64,000 nt of DNA from contig NZ_CP040749.1 of NCBI RefSeq assembly GCF_006065315.1, positions 620,001-684,000 of the forward strand, written 5' to 3'. A program made the position numbers and the translations under genes. The stretch comes from Aureibaculum algae (GTDB lineage: Bacteria; Bacteroidota; Bacteroidia; Flavobacteriales; Flavobacteriaceae). This document shows, one piece after another, positions 8,014 to 15,974 of the stretch; the first letter of the stretch is position 1, and every line of letters begins with the position of its first letter. The notes under the pieces were generated by a model. That model saw only the letters and a list, made by a program, of their open reading frames with translations. It was not told where the DNA came from and searched no databases.

Positions 8014-8223
8014 ATGATTTCTGTTTTTAAAACAAACATTTCAACTAAGGAAAAGATAAGATATGCAACGCCAACCATTGATAACATTACTGAAATACAA
8101 AATTGGAATTTTGATATTGAAGACTGCGATTATATTTTACGAATTGAAAGTGAGAACTCCATTTCAAAAATAATCATTCATGAATTAAAAAAAATAGGTT
8201 TTAAATGTCTTGAATTAGAATAA
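8014..8223 (+). CDS. Small HMA-like (ferredoxin-fold) protein without CxxC
   Basis: A 69-residue protein starting one base after the oxidoreductase stop, hence almost surely co-transcribed. It belongs with the proteins at 12918 and 19343: all share an F.T.v start, a central FDlED motif followed by iLRIe, and a C-terminal gfKC.EL. The predicted beta-alpha-beta order suggests a heavy-metal-associated fold, but the metal-binding CxxC is missing, and a single cysteine near the end (FKCLELE) is kept. No function is established from sequence. Confidence 0.8.
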   Translation: MISVFKTNISTKEKIRYATPTIDNITEIQNWNFDIEDCDYILRIESENSISKIIIHELKKIGFKCLELE

Positions 8224-8238
8224 GAAACAAAGATCTAT

Positions 8239-8274
8239 CGTTGTGGAATAAAACGGCTTGCAACAATAGTAATC
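8239..8274. repeat. Left half of a palindromic gene-boundary repeat
   Basis: Contains CGTTGTGG and AACGGCTTGCAACAATAG directly after the oxidoreductase block. The other half lies beyond the IS1182 element, at 9988-10125, where CCGTTGTGGGCAATGC closes it. Inner arms AGCAATAGCGG and CTCGCTACTGCT near 10005 and 10090 are also inverted. Confidence 0.5.
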
Positions 8275-8975
8275 GTTGCACAAGCAGTAAAAAACACTCT
8301 TTTAAATCAATAATTGACTTGATTTCAACCATTTTATGAACTGCTGTGATTTTATCTTTTACCTCATTTCAATATTATTAAAGAGGTTATACTAGATTAT
8401 TTCACCCCATATATTGTTAATATTTTGAGTTAAATAAGTTGTAAGTGAGTTGGCTTCACTTCTTACAACTTTACTGATAAATTTTAGGTATTTCTTTAAA
8501 TTATATCGATCGCTGATAGGTGCATTACCTTATTAGCTTGTTGTATGCCAATAGTATTTATTTTTCTGAGTCCCATAAATTGGGTAAGTGTACCAAAGAC
8601 GGGTTCAACTGTACTCTGCCTTTTAGATTTCATATACCGTCCTCGTTTGCTGTTTACCCGTTGGTTATTGCGTTCATATTCTTCTCTATAATTCGTTACC
8701 GAAAACTTCTTTTCTTGTGCCGTTTTACCTAAACATTGCCTTTTCATTGGACAGGCCCTACATATTTTAGATGATATCCTATATTCCTTCTTCTTCTTGG
8801 TGTGGGTTCTGTAATCATTAAATACTTTTTTAAAGGGAACTATCTTGCCGTGTGGACAAACATAATGGTCGTAAGTTTTGTTATAAATAAACCCTTCTGG
8901 ACCTCCTTTATAGGTGCGATGTGGCGGTATGTAACTTGTTAAACCTATTTTTTCTAAAAAAGCATAATTTTCTCC

Positions 8976-8989
8976 CCCGACGCTTCGGG
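8976..8989. repeat. 14-nt CCCGA/TCGGG mini-hairpin inside transposase
   Basis: CCCGA-CGCT-TCGGG on the plus strand; its reverse complement CCCGAAGCGTCGGG is identical to 14907-14920. Deleting exactly 14 nt joins GYS to GENYAFLEK and restores one open frame down to the C-terminal part of the transposase. Confidence 0.85.
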
Positions 8990-9755
8990 GCTATAACCTG
9001 TGTCCGCAACACAGTTTTTCCATATCAAACCTTGTCTGTTTAATCTATTCTTTAATCTTGGTACAATGTCTTGCAAGTATTGGCTATCGTTTTTATCGGC
9101 CATATACGCTCTAATATCTGTAATTACATGATGCCCAGTATCAACACTTAATTGGCTCATATAATTTAACTTTCGTGCCTTGCCCGGTTTTACACTTATT
9201 TTTGCATCGGGATCAGTTGGACTATAATGGGTTTTGTTTGAGGTGTATTTACTGCCTTTATTACCCGCTCCTGGACGTTGGTCTTGGTTTTTTGACCATT
9301 TTTTGTTTCTGCCCTTTATAGCTGTCAGTTCTTGTTTACTCGCTGATACAGTCTTTTGTGATGGGGTCGCTTTGTTGGTTTTGGCTTTACGTATTGGCTT
9401 GTCCTTATCCATCGCACTTAGTTGACGGATTTTTTTTAAATGCTCTTCAAACTCTTCTTCTGGCACTTTCAGTTCTAAACTATCCATGGAAGCATTCGCC
9501 TTGACAGGAGCAGAATCTATCGCTTGCGTATGACCACTTACCATGCCTTTTTCAATACACATCATTAAAACTCTTGTAAATACTTCTTCAAAAATAGCTT
9601 CAGGATACAATTGACGAGTTCGACTTATGGTGCTATGCCATGGTAGTTCTTCATCAATATCATAGCCTAAAAAATATAAAATATCTATACGCAAACTACA
9701 ATGAGATATCAACTGGCGATCGCTGATGATGTTCTCTAAATAACCAACCAAACAC

Positions 9756-9769
9756 CCCGAGACTTCGGG
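9756..9769. repeat. 14-nt CCCGA/TCGGG mini-hairpin inside transposase
   Basis: CCCGA-GACT-TCGGG, flanked by one more C and G. The native frame (SIDPTVFF) stops matching just before it and resumes in another frame (CLVGYLENII) just after it. Removing 16 nt (hairpin plus one base each side) restores the frame. Confidence 0.75.
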
Positions 9770-9882
9770 GAAAAAACACCGTAGGGTCAATGCTCTTTTG
9801 ACCGCTTTCTCCATAATAAGAACGCGTCAATTCATAAAGGAAATGCAAGTCCAATGCTTGCTTTAAACGTCTGTAAAAATTC

Positions 9883-9896
9883 TCGGGGGAACCCGA
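9883..9896. repeat. 14-nt TCGGG/CCCGA mini-hairpin inside transposase
   Basis: TCGGG-GGAA-CCCGA, the same arms in reverse order. Removal of 14 nt restores the frame between LMS and ENFYRRLK. However, part of it encodes SDRVP, which looks native, so a simple indel is an alternative explanation. Confidence 0.6.
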
Positions 9897-9987
9897 TCAC
9901 TCATCAGAAATTGAGTGAACAGTTTTTCTTGATATTTTTTTTTGCCTTGCATAATACAAGATACTAAAAATCAATAACTTGTGCAAC

Positions 9988-10125
9988 AGGCACAATATAT
10001 AGAAGCAATAGCGGTTCGTGTGCAAATTCGAATCATTTTTGCTTTTAATTAAGTATATTCCTTTCAGAAAGTAAGTGGACTTTAACTCGCTACTGCTCTT
10101 ATACTAACCGTTGTGGGCAATGCAG
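9988..10125. repeat. Right half of a palindromic gene-boundary repeat
   Basis: Contains GAAGCAATAGCGGTTCGTG near its start, CTCGCTACTGCTCTT near its end and closes with ACCGTTGTGGGCAATGC. It is the partner of 8239-8274 after removal of the IS1182 element. No gene is seen in it. Confidence 0.5.
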
Positions 10126-10131
10126 GTACGG

Positions 10132-11429
10132 TAAAGGGACATCCTTTACAAAGTTAAAGGGACATAGTTTACACTTTTAAGATTCATAAATTACTTGAAA
10201 AAGTATTTATCATGGTCTGGAAAGCAAAAACTAAAATGGAACAAAAAGTAGAATTTATTCATGAATGGTTAACCGGGAAATATACCATTACAGAACTTTG
10301 TAGGTCATTTAATATATCTCGACCTACTGCTTACAAATTGATTTCTCGGTATGAAAAAATGGGACTATCGGGATTAATTGAGCAAAAAAGAGCCCCAATT
10401 AATCATCCCAACAGAACCAATCAAAAGGTTGAAAATTCAATCTTAAAATTAAAAAACAAACACATGCTTTGGGGTGCGAAGAAAATTCGGATTTTGTTGT
10501 TTAAAGAGTATGCTAAAGAACTTATTCCAAGTGTGGTGACTGTTCACAACATCCTTTCTAAAAATGGCCTAGTTAAACCTCAAAAGCGAAGCAGAAGAGT
10601 CAAGCCAGTATTCCCCATTTTCGATCCTAAAAAGTGTAATGAAGTTTGGAGTGCAGACTATAAAGGAAAGTTTTTAATGGGCAATAAAATTTACTGTCAT
10701 CCACTTACTATAGCCGATTCTAAGAGTAGATTTTTGTTTACAGCAAAAGGGCATTATAAAGAGAACTTCATCTCTGTTAAGCAAGAGTTTACAAAGGTTT
10801 TTAGAAAGTATGGCATCCCTAAACAAATACATACAGACAATGGTAGTCCATTTGGATCTGTAGCTGCCATTCAAAGATATACAAGGTTATCTTATTGGTT
10901 TATTGAATTGGGAATTGACCCTGTTTATTCCGACCCAGCACGCCCAGACCAAAACGGACGACACGAGCGAATGCACCGTGATTTAAAGGCTGCTTGTGCC
11001 AAACCTTCAGCATTTGATCTCAAGGCACAACAACGTAGTTTAAATCGGTTTGTAAAAGAATATAATCACATTAGGCCTCATGAATCTTTAGGAATGAAAA
11101 CCCCTGCAGATTGCCATGATTTTTCCAATAGACCATACCCTGAAAAAATTCCAAAATATGATTATCATTCAACTATGAAAGTGATGAAAGTATGTCAAAA
11201 TGGAGCCATGCGGTGGAAGTCATATTATTGGGTATATTTAACTTCTGGACTTAAAGGGAAATATGTCGGTGCTCAAGATCAAGGAAATGGAATTTGGAGA
11301 GTATTTTATAGAGACGTATTTTTAGGTTATTTTAACGAAAAAAAAATAAGAGACAAACAAGTATCAATTAGACTAAGTCAGAATCTAGTGTAAAGGATGT
11401 GACTTTAACTTTGTAAACTATCTGCCTTA
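10132..11429 (+). mobile_element. IS481-family insertion sequence
   Basis: About 1.3 kb with long imperfect terminal inverted repeats. The left end reads TAAAGGGACATCCTTTACAA, and the reverse complement of the right end reads TAAGGCAGATAGTTTACAAA. Both continue into AGTTAAAG and a second TTTACAC motif. It encodes one intact DDE transposase. It lies just inside the boundary-repeat end GTTGTGGGCAATGCAGG. No clear target duplication was found. Confidence 0.85.
10212..11393 (+). CDS. IS481-family DDE transposase
   Basis: A 393-residue integrase-core protein. The N-terminus holds a helix-turn-helix (ITELCRSFNISRPTAYKLISRYE, about 27-50). The rve core shows all three catalytic acids: D in WSADYKGKF (about 150), D in HTDNGSPF (about 205) and E in NGRHERMHRD (about 255), followed by YNHIRPHESLG. 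The C-terminal DNA-binding tail is complete. The ATG at 10212 follows the left inverted repeat by about 30 bp. The gene appears functional and is the only complete non-IS110 transposase in the window. Confidence 0.95.
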   Translation: MVWKAKTKMEQKVEFIHEWLTGKYTITELCRSFNISRPTAYKLISRYEKMGLSGLIEQKRAPINHPNRTNQKVENSILKLKNKHMLWGAKKIRILLFKEYAKELIPSVVTVHNILSKNGLVKPQKRSRRVKPVFPIFDPKKCNEVWSADYKGKFLMGNKIYCHPLTIADSKSRFLFTAKGHYKENFISVKQEFTKVFRKYGIPKQIHTDNGSPFGSVAAIQRYTRLSYWFIELGIDPVYSDPARPDQNGRHERMHRDLKAACAKPSAFDLKAQQRSLNRFVKEYNHIRPHESLGMKTPADCHDFSNRPYPEKIPKYDYHSTMKVMKVCQNGAMRWKSYYWVYLTSGLKGKYVGAQDQGNGIWRVFYRDVFLGYFNEKKIRDKQVSIRLSQNLV

Positions 11430-11445
11430 ACGAACATGCAAAAAA

Positions 11446-11823
11446 CTACGAACATTCATTACAAAGCCCAGTTAGAACACAATTTGCGTTTTGGACTTCA
11501 TAACCACTAGGAACGTTATACACAACAGGTACTTTTAAACACTCAATCGAGTCACACGTCAAACAACGAAAATGAAAATGATGCTGAATAATTTCTGGTT
11601 GATTCTCACATTTTTTACAAATGGCAAAGTACTGTTTCCCGTCTTCTGCAATAATTTTATGCACTAAATCATCCTCACAAAATCTATTCAATACTCTGTA
11701 TATAGTAGCTCTGTTGATTTTAATATCCAATTGTTTTTCAATAGCATCCTGACTCAATGCTTTTTTTGAATTTGAAAGTAAATTTAAAACAGCTTCTTTT
11801 GTTGGTGTATTTCTTCGATTCAT
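11446..11823 (-). CDS. Fur-family transcriptional regulator
   Basis: A 125-residue metal- or peroxide-sensing repressor of the Fur/Zur/PerR family. It has an N-terminal winged helix (TKEAVLNLL to RATIYRVLNRFCEDDLVHK, about 8-55), the histidine-rich metal site HHFHFRC (about 81-87), and paired cysteines CKKC, CLTC and CNEC for structural zinc. It is divergent from the oxidoreductase operon at 11915. The 91-bp gap between them holds two ATTGCRA-N5-TYGCAAT palindromes, so it probably controls that operon and itself. Which metal it senses cannot be told. Confidence 0.92.
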   Translation of the reverse strand: MNRRNTPTKEAVLNLLSNSKKALSQDAIEKQLDIKINRATIYRVLNRFCEDDLVHKIIAEDGKQYFAICKKCENQPEIIQHHFHFRCLTCDSIECLKVPVVYNVPSGYEVQNANCVLTGLCNECS

Positions 11824-11825
11824 AT

Positions 11826-11850
11826 ATTATTGCGAATTTGTTGCAATAAT
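11826..11850. promoter_or_regulatory. Predicted Fur-family operator 1
   Basis: ATTATTGCGA-N5-TTGCAATAAT: 10-bp arms with one mismatch and a 5-bp spacer. It covers the TTG (11841-11843) of the oxidoreductase promoter and lies 3 bp before the fur-like start codon, so binding would block both directions. Confidence 0.7.
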
Positions 11851-11862
11851 ACAAAAAGATTG

Positions 11863-11870
11863 TATATTTG
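11863..11870 (+). promoter_or_regulatory. Promoter -7 box TATATTTG of the oxidoreductase operon
   Basis: Matches the Bacteroidetes TAnnTTTG box, with TTG 19 bp upstream (11841-11843). It is flanked by the two predicted Fur-family operators. Confidence 0.6.
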
Positions 11871-11880
11871 TCAAAAACAC

Positions 11881-11901
11881 TATTGCGACTATATCGCAAT
11901 A
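11881..11901. promoter_or_regulatory. Predicted Fur-family operator 2
   Basis: TATTGCGA-CTATA-TCGCAATA is a perfect 8-bp inverted repeat with the same 5-bp spacer as operator 1. It lies between the -7 box and the ATG at 11915. Confidence 0.75.
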
Positions 11902-11914
11902 AACTGTTTATAAA

Positions 11915-12916
11915 ATGACAAGAAGAGAAATAATAAAACTTTTTGGAGTATCAGGTTTAGTACTTACAATACAACAACCTTTATCACTCTTTACCCAATA
12001 CAATAACAAAATGGAGAAAAAAAATTTTGAAGTAATTATAATAGGTGGAAGTTATGCTGGACTTTCATCAGCAATGGCATTAGGACGTTCATTGAGAAAT
12101 ACATTAATAATAGATGCTGGTAAACCTTGTAATAAGCAAACACCACATTCCCATAACTTTCTAACTCAAGATGGTAGTACTCCAAAAGAAATTTCTGAAA
12201 TTGCCAAAAATCAAGTAACAAAATACAACAGTGTCAAGTTTTATAATGGACTTGCAGTTAGTGGAAAAAGAAGTAAAAGCGGATTTGAAATCACTACTTC
12301 AAAAGGTGATGTTTTTACAGCAAAAAAACTAGTTATTGCTACAGGAATTAAAGACCTAATGCCAAATATAAATGGTTTTTTGCAATGTTGGGGAATATCT
12401 GTCGTTCATTGCCCATATTGTCACGGTTATGAAATAAGAAACAAGAAAACAGCTATCATTGCGAATGGAGAAAGAGCTTTTCACCTTGCTTCTTTAGTAA
12501 ATAATTTAACAAAAGAAATAACGATAATCACTTTAGGAACAAAAGACTTTGAAGAAAATCAACTCGAAAAAATAAAACGGTACAATATAAAAATTGTGGA
12601 AAAAGAAATTTCTGAAATAGAACATCAAAATGGACAATTAGAAAAAATCGTGTTCAAAGATGGAAGTACAGAGAATTTTGAATGTGCCTACGCTTCTATT
12701 CCTTTTGAACAAAACTCAAATATCCCCAAAGAGTTAGGTTGTGAACTTACAGAAAACGGACACATTAAAGTAAATTTTATGCAAAAAACCACAGAAGAAG
12801 GCATTTTTGCTTGTGGTGACAACAGTACAATGATGCGTTCTGTTGCCATAGCAGTTTCTAGTGGTAACATTTCAGGGGCAGTTATTAATAATGAACTTAC
12901 ACAAGAGAGCTTTTAA
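11915..12916 (+). CDS. Thioredoxin-reductase-like FAD/NAD(P) oxidoreductase
   Basis: 333 residues of the two-dinucleotide-fold flavoprotein family. The FAD motif IIGGSYAGLSSA begins near residue 42, the redox pair CPYCHGYE is near 167, and the final FAD motif is GIFACGDN near 290. The CPYC pair lies in the NADPH-domain position of thioredoxin reductases. The first 32 residues (MTRREIIKLFGVSGLVLTI) look like an export or anchor segment; a second Met at residue 32 starts the enzyme proper. It leads an operon with an HMA-like protein and a methyltransferase, behind two Fur-type operators. Confidence 0.9.
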   Translation: MTRREIIKLFGVSGLVLTIQQPLSLFTQYNNKMEKKNFEVIIIGGSYAGLSSAMALGRSLRNTLIIDAGKPCNKQTPHSHNFLTQDGSTPKEISEIAKNQVTKYNSVKFYNGLAVSGKRSKSGFEITTSKGDVFTAKKLVIATGIKDLMPNINGFLQCWGISVVHCPYCHGYEIRNKKTAIIANGERAFHLASLVNNLTKEITIITLGTKDFEENQLEKIKRYNIKIVEKEISEIEHQNGQLEKIVFKDGSTENFECAYASIPFEQNSNIPKELGCELTENGHIKVNFMQKTTEEGIFACGDNSTMMRSVAIAVSSGNISGAVINNELTQESF

Positions 12917-12917
12917 T

Positions 12918-13163
12918 ATGGTTGAAGTATTTATAACTAATGTAAAATCAGTGTGTCTCTCACAAGAAATACTGAAACTTTTAGAGAAAAGTTTTCCAAC
13001 TCTAAAAATCAATTTCGACTTGGAAGATTTTAACAAGCCATATCCTTGTGGTCATTCCATTTTAAGAATTGAAGGAAAAGTAATTGACCCAAAATCAATA
13101 ATTCAATATCTTAAAAGTAAAGGAATTAAATGTGAATTATTAAAAGATAAAATTTGTGTATAA
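12918..13163 (+). CDS. Small HMA-like (ferredoxin-fold) protein without CxxC
   Basis: An 81-residue member of the same family as 8014-8223 and 19343-19552, with FDLEDFN, ILRIEGK and GIKCELL in the conserved places. It has a short insertion with a cysteine (KPYPCGHS) between FDLED and ILRIE that the other two lack. The ATG at 12918 follows the oxidoreductase stop by one base; an upstream in-frame ATG at 12861 lies inside that gene and was rejected. Its repeated coupling to redox enzymes hints at a metal or thiol role. Confidence 0.78.
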   Translation: MVEVFITNVKSVCLSQEILKLLEKSFPTLKINFDLEDFNKPYPCGHSILRIEGKVIDPKSIIQYLKSKGIKCELLKDKICV

Positions 13164-13165
13164 AT

Positions 13166-13768
13166 ATGACAGAATTTTGGGAAACAGCTTTTAATGATAA
13201 GCAAGAATTGTGGGGAATGAACCCTTCACAATCTGCTAAATTCACAAAGAATTTCTTTGTAGAAAATACTATAAAGAACATTTTAATTCCAGGAATTGGA
13301 TATGGACGGAATGCACAACCATTTATCGAAAGTGGTATAAATGTTAACGGAATTGAAATTTCAAAAACAGCTATTGAGCTCGCAAGAAAACATTACGGTA
13401 GTGATATGAATATTTTTCACGGTTCGGTAACTGAAATGCCTTTTGATAACAAAAAGTATGACGGAATTTTCTGCTATGGACTTATTCATTTATTAAATAG
13501 TGAAGGTAGAAAAAAGTTAATCCAAGACTGCTACAACCAACTGACTGAAAATGGATTTATGGTTTTTACTGCTATAACAATAAATGCACCACAATATGGA
13601 CAAGGTGAATTAATAAGTAAAGACCGTTACGAAATTCATAAAGGAGCAAAAATATTTTATTACGACAATGAATCGGTCAAAACAGAATTTGAGAAATACG
13701 GACTTTTTGAAATCACTGAAGTGGACGAAAATCAGCCAATGTATTTGATTAAATGTAAGAAAGAATAA
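13166..13768 (+). CDS. Class I SAM-dependent methyltransferase
   Basis: About 200 residues. Motif I appears as ILIPGIGYGRNAQPFIESG (about 40-58), with NGIEIS carrying the acidic residue that holds the SAM ribose. The start WETAFNDKQELWGMNPSQS is like small methyltransferases of the TPMT and TehB type. It is the last gene of the Fur-linked operon, 2 bp after the HMA-like gene. A role in methylating a thiol, selenium, tellurium or arsenic compound is possible from the context but unproven. The gene is followed by a boundary repeat with an IS110 insertion. Confidence 0.88.
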   Translation: MTEFWETAFNDKQELWGMNPSQSAKFTKNFFVENTIKNILIPGIGYGRNAQPFIESGINVNGIEISKTAIELARKHYGSDMNIFHGSVTEMPFDNKKYDGIFCYGLIHLLNSEGRKKLIQDCYNQLTENGFMVFTAITINAPQYGQGELISKDRYEIHKGAKIFYYDNESVKTEFEKYGLFEITEVDENQPMYLIKCKKE

Positions 13769-13817
13769 AAACACTGCCCACAACAAAGTACTGTGGTAAA
13801 AAACAAGTAAAACTTCA

Positions 13818-14792
13818 TTAATTTTTCACTAAAGTACTTCTATAAGCATCATCATATATTAATCCTGATTTAGCAATGGCAAAAGCCTGTTTTAATAATT
13901 TATTACACACTGCAATTAAGGCTAGTTTCTTACTCTTTCCTTTGGCAACTATTCGCTCATAAAGATCTCTACAAGCCTTGTTACATTTACAAGCATTAAA
14001 ACTGCACATAAACAATAAATTTCTCAGCTTCTGATTCCCTATTTTACTAATTCGAGGTCGTCCATTTACACTGCTTCCACTTTGTCTAATTACGGGAGTT
14101 AAGCCTGCGTAACTACATAATTCACTTGCACTTGTAAAACGATCAAATCCACCTGTTAAAACCACTAACATAATAGCTGTTTTTGGTCCAATACCTGGAA
14201 TGGTTTTTAAACGTGTTAAGAGATTTTGATGAACTATCTTTACTAAATCCAATAGTTTATCTTCTAAGGTTTTTATCTCTTTTTTAAGCTGCTTTAAACT
14301 ACGATTTAAAGATGATACAACAATTTTACTTGGATTACCTAAAACGTCTTCTCCATGTAATTTGTTTTTTATCATAGTACTCTGTTTCGTATATACAGAA
14401 AGGGCTCTGACGATTTGTAGACATTCTATTTCATTCTTAGAATTACCTTACCAAAGCTTTAATTCAACCTGCTGAGCATAATCACATATAAGTTTTGAAT
14501 CACTTTTATCTGTCTTGATTTTAGACAATTTCATCTGTATAAATCGTTTTACCGATAAAGGGTTTTCTACAGACACTTTTATACCAGATTCTAGCAAATG
14601 ATACGCTAATTGATAATGGTAATAACCTGTTGCTTCCATAACACAATGACTATTATCATTTAAGAGCTTTGTGAACTTTTTAAAGCCAAATTCATTGTTT
14701 TTAAACTGATAGTAATTACCATCAGAATCGGTAACATCGAAAACTAAATGACTGATGTCATTTAGTCCAAAATATTTAATATCTTTATTCAT
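13818..14792 (-). pseudogene. IS110-family transposase, type B, with premature stop
   Basis: Reads MNKDIKYFG from 14792, then runs parallel to the 323-residue protein of 2001-2972 until a TAA at 14448-14450, where the intact copy has a lysine (ELKLW-K-GNSK). The frame stays open after it to the end at 13818. There is also one extra residue next to the first catalytic aspartate (GLNDIS for GIDIS). The C-terminal RQSGSS serine region is intact. A single nonsense change plus drift; not a frameshift. Confidence 0.9.
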
Positions 14793-14823
14793 AATAAAAA
14801 ATATTTTTTGAAGGGACATACTA

Positions 14824-14972
14824 CGCGAGTTTCAACGACTTAAAATCGAGGTCTTAAAGCCTCATAGAACTGTACGAAATCTGTGTAGAAAAGAGAGGGG
14901 ATTATTCCCGAAGCGTCGGGATTGACGAAGTCTCAAGCTTCTGCGTGTATAATAACCTTATTCCTCTCTTTT
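14824..14972 (-). ncRNA. Putative IS110 bridge RNA region, type B copy B
   Basis: Counterpart of 3001-3150. The stem AAAAGAGAGG with CCTCTCTTTT is exact here, while copy A shows matching shifts on the distal arm. The internal hairpin is CCCGA-AGCG-TCGGG (14907-14920), with a loop different from copy A. GTGTATA is shared with the flank after 15017. Retained pairing in an element with a dead transposase suggests recent inactivation or use by the intact copy. Confidence 0.55.
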
Positions 14973-15017
14973 GTCTTTTCTGATTTATGCTTAAATTTAA
15001 TGAATTGTAAACTTAAG

Positions 15018-15086
15018 ATGTGTATATTGCATAGCTACCCTTCGGGATAGCTACGACAACATACACGGAACGTTGTAAGCCATTTA
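15018..15086. repeat. Palindromic gene-boundary repeat, right part
   Basis: Holds a hairpin with TAGCTA arms (15032-15037 and 15048-15053) around CCC-TTC-GGGA. After it, ATACACGGAACGTTGTAAGCC is roughly inverted to the CCCACAAC-ATGTGTAT left part on the other side of the IS110 element. It ends just before the map-like gene. Confidence 0.55.
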
Positions 15087-15111
15087 AAAAAAAACACAAA
15101 CTAAAATATAA

Positions 15112-15876
15112 ATGTCAATAACAAAAGAATCAGAATTAATCGGAATGAAAAAAATTAGTGAAGTTGTTGGAACTACACTAAAATTAATGAGAGAATACGC
15201 TAAAGTTGGAATGTCAACTAAAGAACTAGATGAATATGGAGGTGAAATTTTAAAGGGTTATGGAGCTAAATCTGCACCTTATGAAACTTATGGATTCCCT
15301 GGTTTCTCGTGTATAAGTGTAAATAAAGAAGCTGCTCACGGAATACCATCAAAGAATAAAATATTAAAAGAAGGAGATTTAATTAATATTGATGTATCAG
15401 CAGAATTAAATGGTTTTTGGTCTGATAATGGTGGTTCTTTTGTACTTGGAAAAGACATTCATAATCATCAACCTCTTGTAGATGCTTCTAAAAATATTTT
15501 ACACAAAGCAATAATCAATATCAAAGGCGGAGTGAGAATTTCTGAAATAGGGTATTTAATAGAAACAGAAGCTAAAAAGTCAGGATTTAAAGTAATTAAA
15601 AATTTGGCTGGTCACGGAGTTGGTAGAAGTTTACACGAAAAACCTGAGAATATCTTAAACTATAGAGTTAAAAGTAACAGAGAACGATTTAAGAAAAATA
15701 CAACGGTAGCAATAGAAACATTTATTTCAACAAAATCTACTGTTGCTGTAGAATTAAATGATGGTTGGACTTTAGTTGGCAACAAGGGTGGGTATGTAAC
15801 CCAACACGAACAAACAATATTAATCACAGATAAAACTCCTATAATTTTAACTGAATCAAATGGGGTGTGGAATTAA
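15112..15876 (+). CDS. map: Type I methionine aminopeptidase
   Basis: A 254-residue metallopeptidase that removes the initiator methionine from proteins. All five metal ligands of the family are visible: D in LINIDVSAE, D in FWSDNGG, H in AGHGVGRSLHE, E in AIETFIS and E in QHEQTI. It lacks the N-terminal zinc-finger extension, as do most short bacterial forms. It follows directly after a boundary repeat, so it is probably an accessory second copy rather than the housekeeping gene usually found with ribosomal protein genes. Confidence 0.93.
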   Translation: MSITKESELIGMKKISEVVGTTLKLMREYAKVGMSTKELDEYGGEILKGYGAKSAPYETYGFPGFSCISVNKEAAHGIPSKNKILKEGDLINIDVSAELNGFWSDNGGSFVLGKDIHNHQPLVDASKNILHKAIINIKGGVRISEIGYLIETEAKKSGFKVIKNLAGHGVGRSLHEKPENILNYRVKSNRERFKKNTTVAIETFISTKSTVAVELNDGWTLVGNKGGYVTQHEQTILITDKTPIILTESNGVWN

Positions 15877-15974
15877 AAACGATTAAAAATAATATACTAA
15901 GCTAGTTAGCATAAAAATCTAATTATTATTATAATGTTTGCGCCAATTTGAATGAAATTTTTTTGAGTTTGATT

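Larger units (their letters stand above)
8392..9952 (-). pseudogene. IS1182-family transposase, multiply frameshifted
   Basis: The reading frame can be followed from the ATG at 9952 (MQGKKKYQEK) through SDRVP, FYRRLKQALDL, YGESGQKSIDP, LVGYLENIISDRQLI, AIDSAPVKANASMD, VADTGYS, GENYAFLEKIGL, CRACPMKRQCLGK and QSTVEPVFGTLTQF to a stop at 8392. It needs at least four frame changes, near 9890, 9762, 8983 and 8508. Three of these coincide with 14-nt hairpins of the form CCCGA-N4-TCGGG. The longest open piece is 8954-9814 (286 codons). Its first residues are out of the native frame. Confidence 0.9.
8275..9987 (-). mobile_element. Degenerate IS1182-family insertion sequence
   Basis: About 1.7 kb bounded by perfect 10-bp inverted repeats, GTTGCACAAG (8275-8284) and CTTGTGCAAC (9978-9987). 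Inside is a broken transposase on the minus strand. It sits within a boundary repeat. Size and transposase type fit IS1182. It cannot move on its own. Confidence 0.85.
13780..15017 (-). mobile_element. IS110-family insertion sequence, type B, copy B (inactive)
   Basis: Matches 1963-3206 along its whole length, from ACAACAAAGTACTGTGG to ACTTAAG, with many substitutions. The transposase has an in-frame stop, so the element cannot move by itself. Left and right flanks (CTGCCC and ATGTGTATATTGC) belong to one boundary repeat. Confidence 0.85.

Noticed and set aside
8954..9814. 286-residue transposase as a complete gene
   Set aside because: Its first residues are out of the native frame and its end is caused by a 14-nt hairpin; it is a piece of a longer pseudogene.
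12861..12917. Longer N-terminus for the HMA-like protein
   Set aside because: It would lie within the oxidoreductase gene and has no match in the two homologues.
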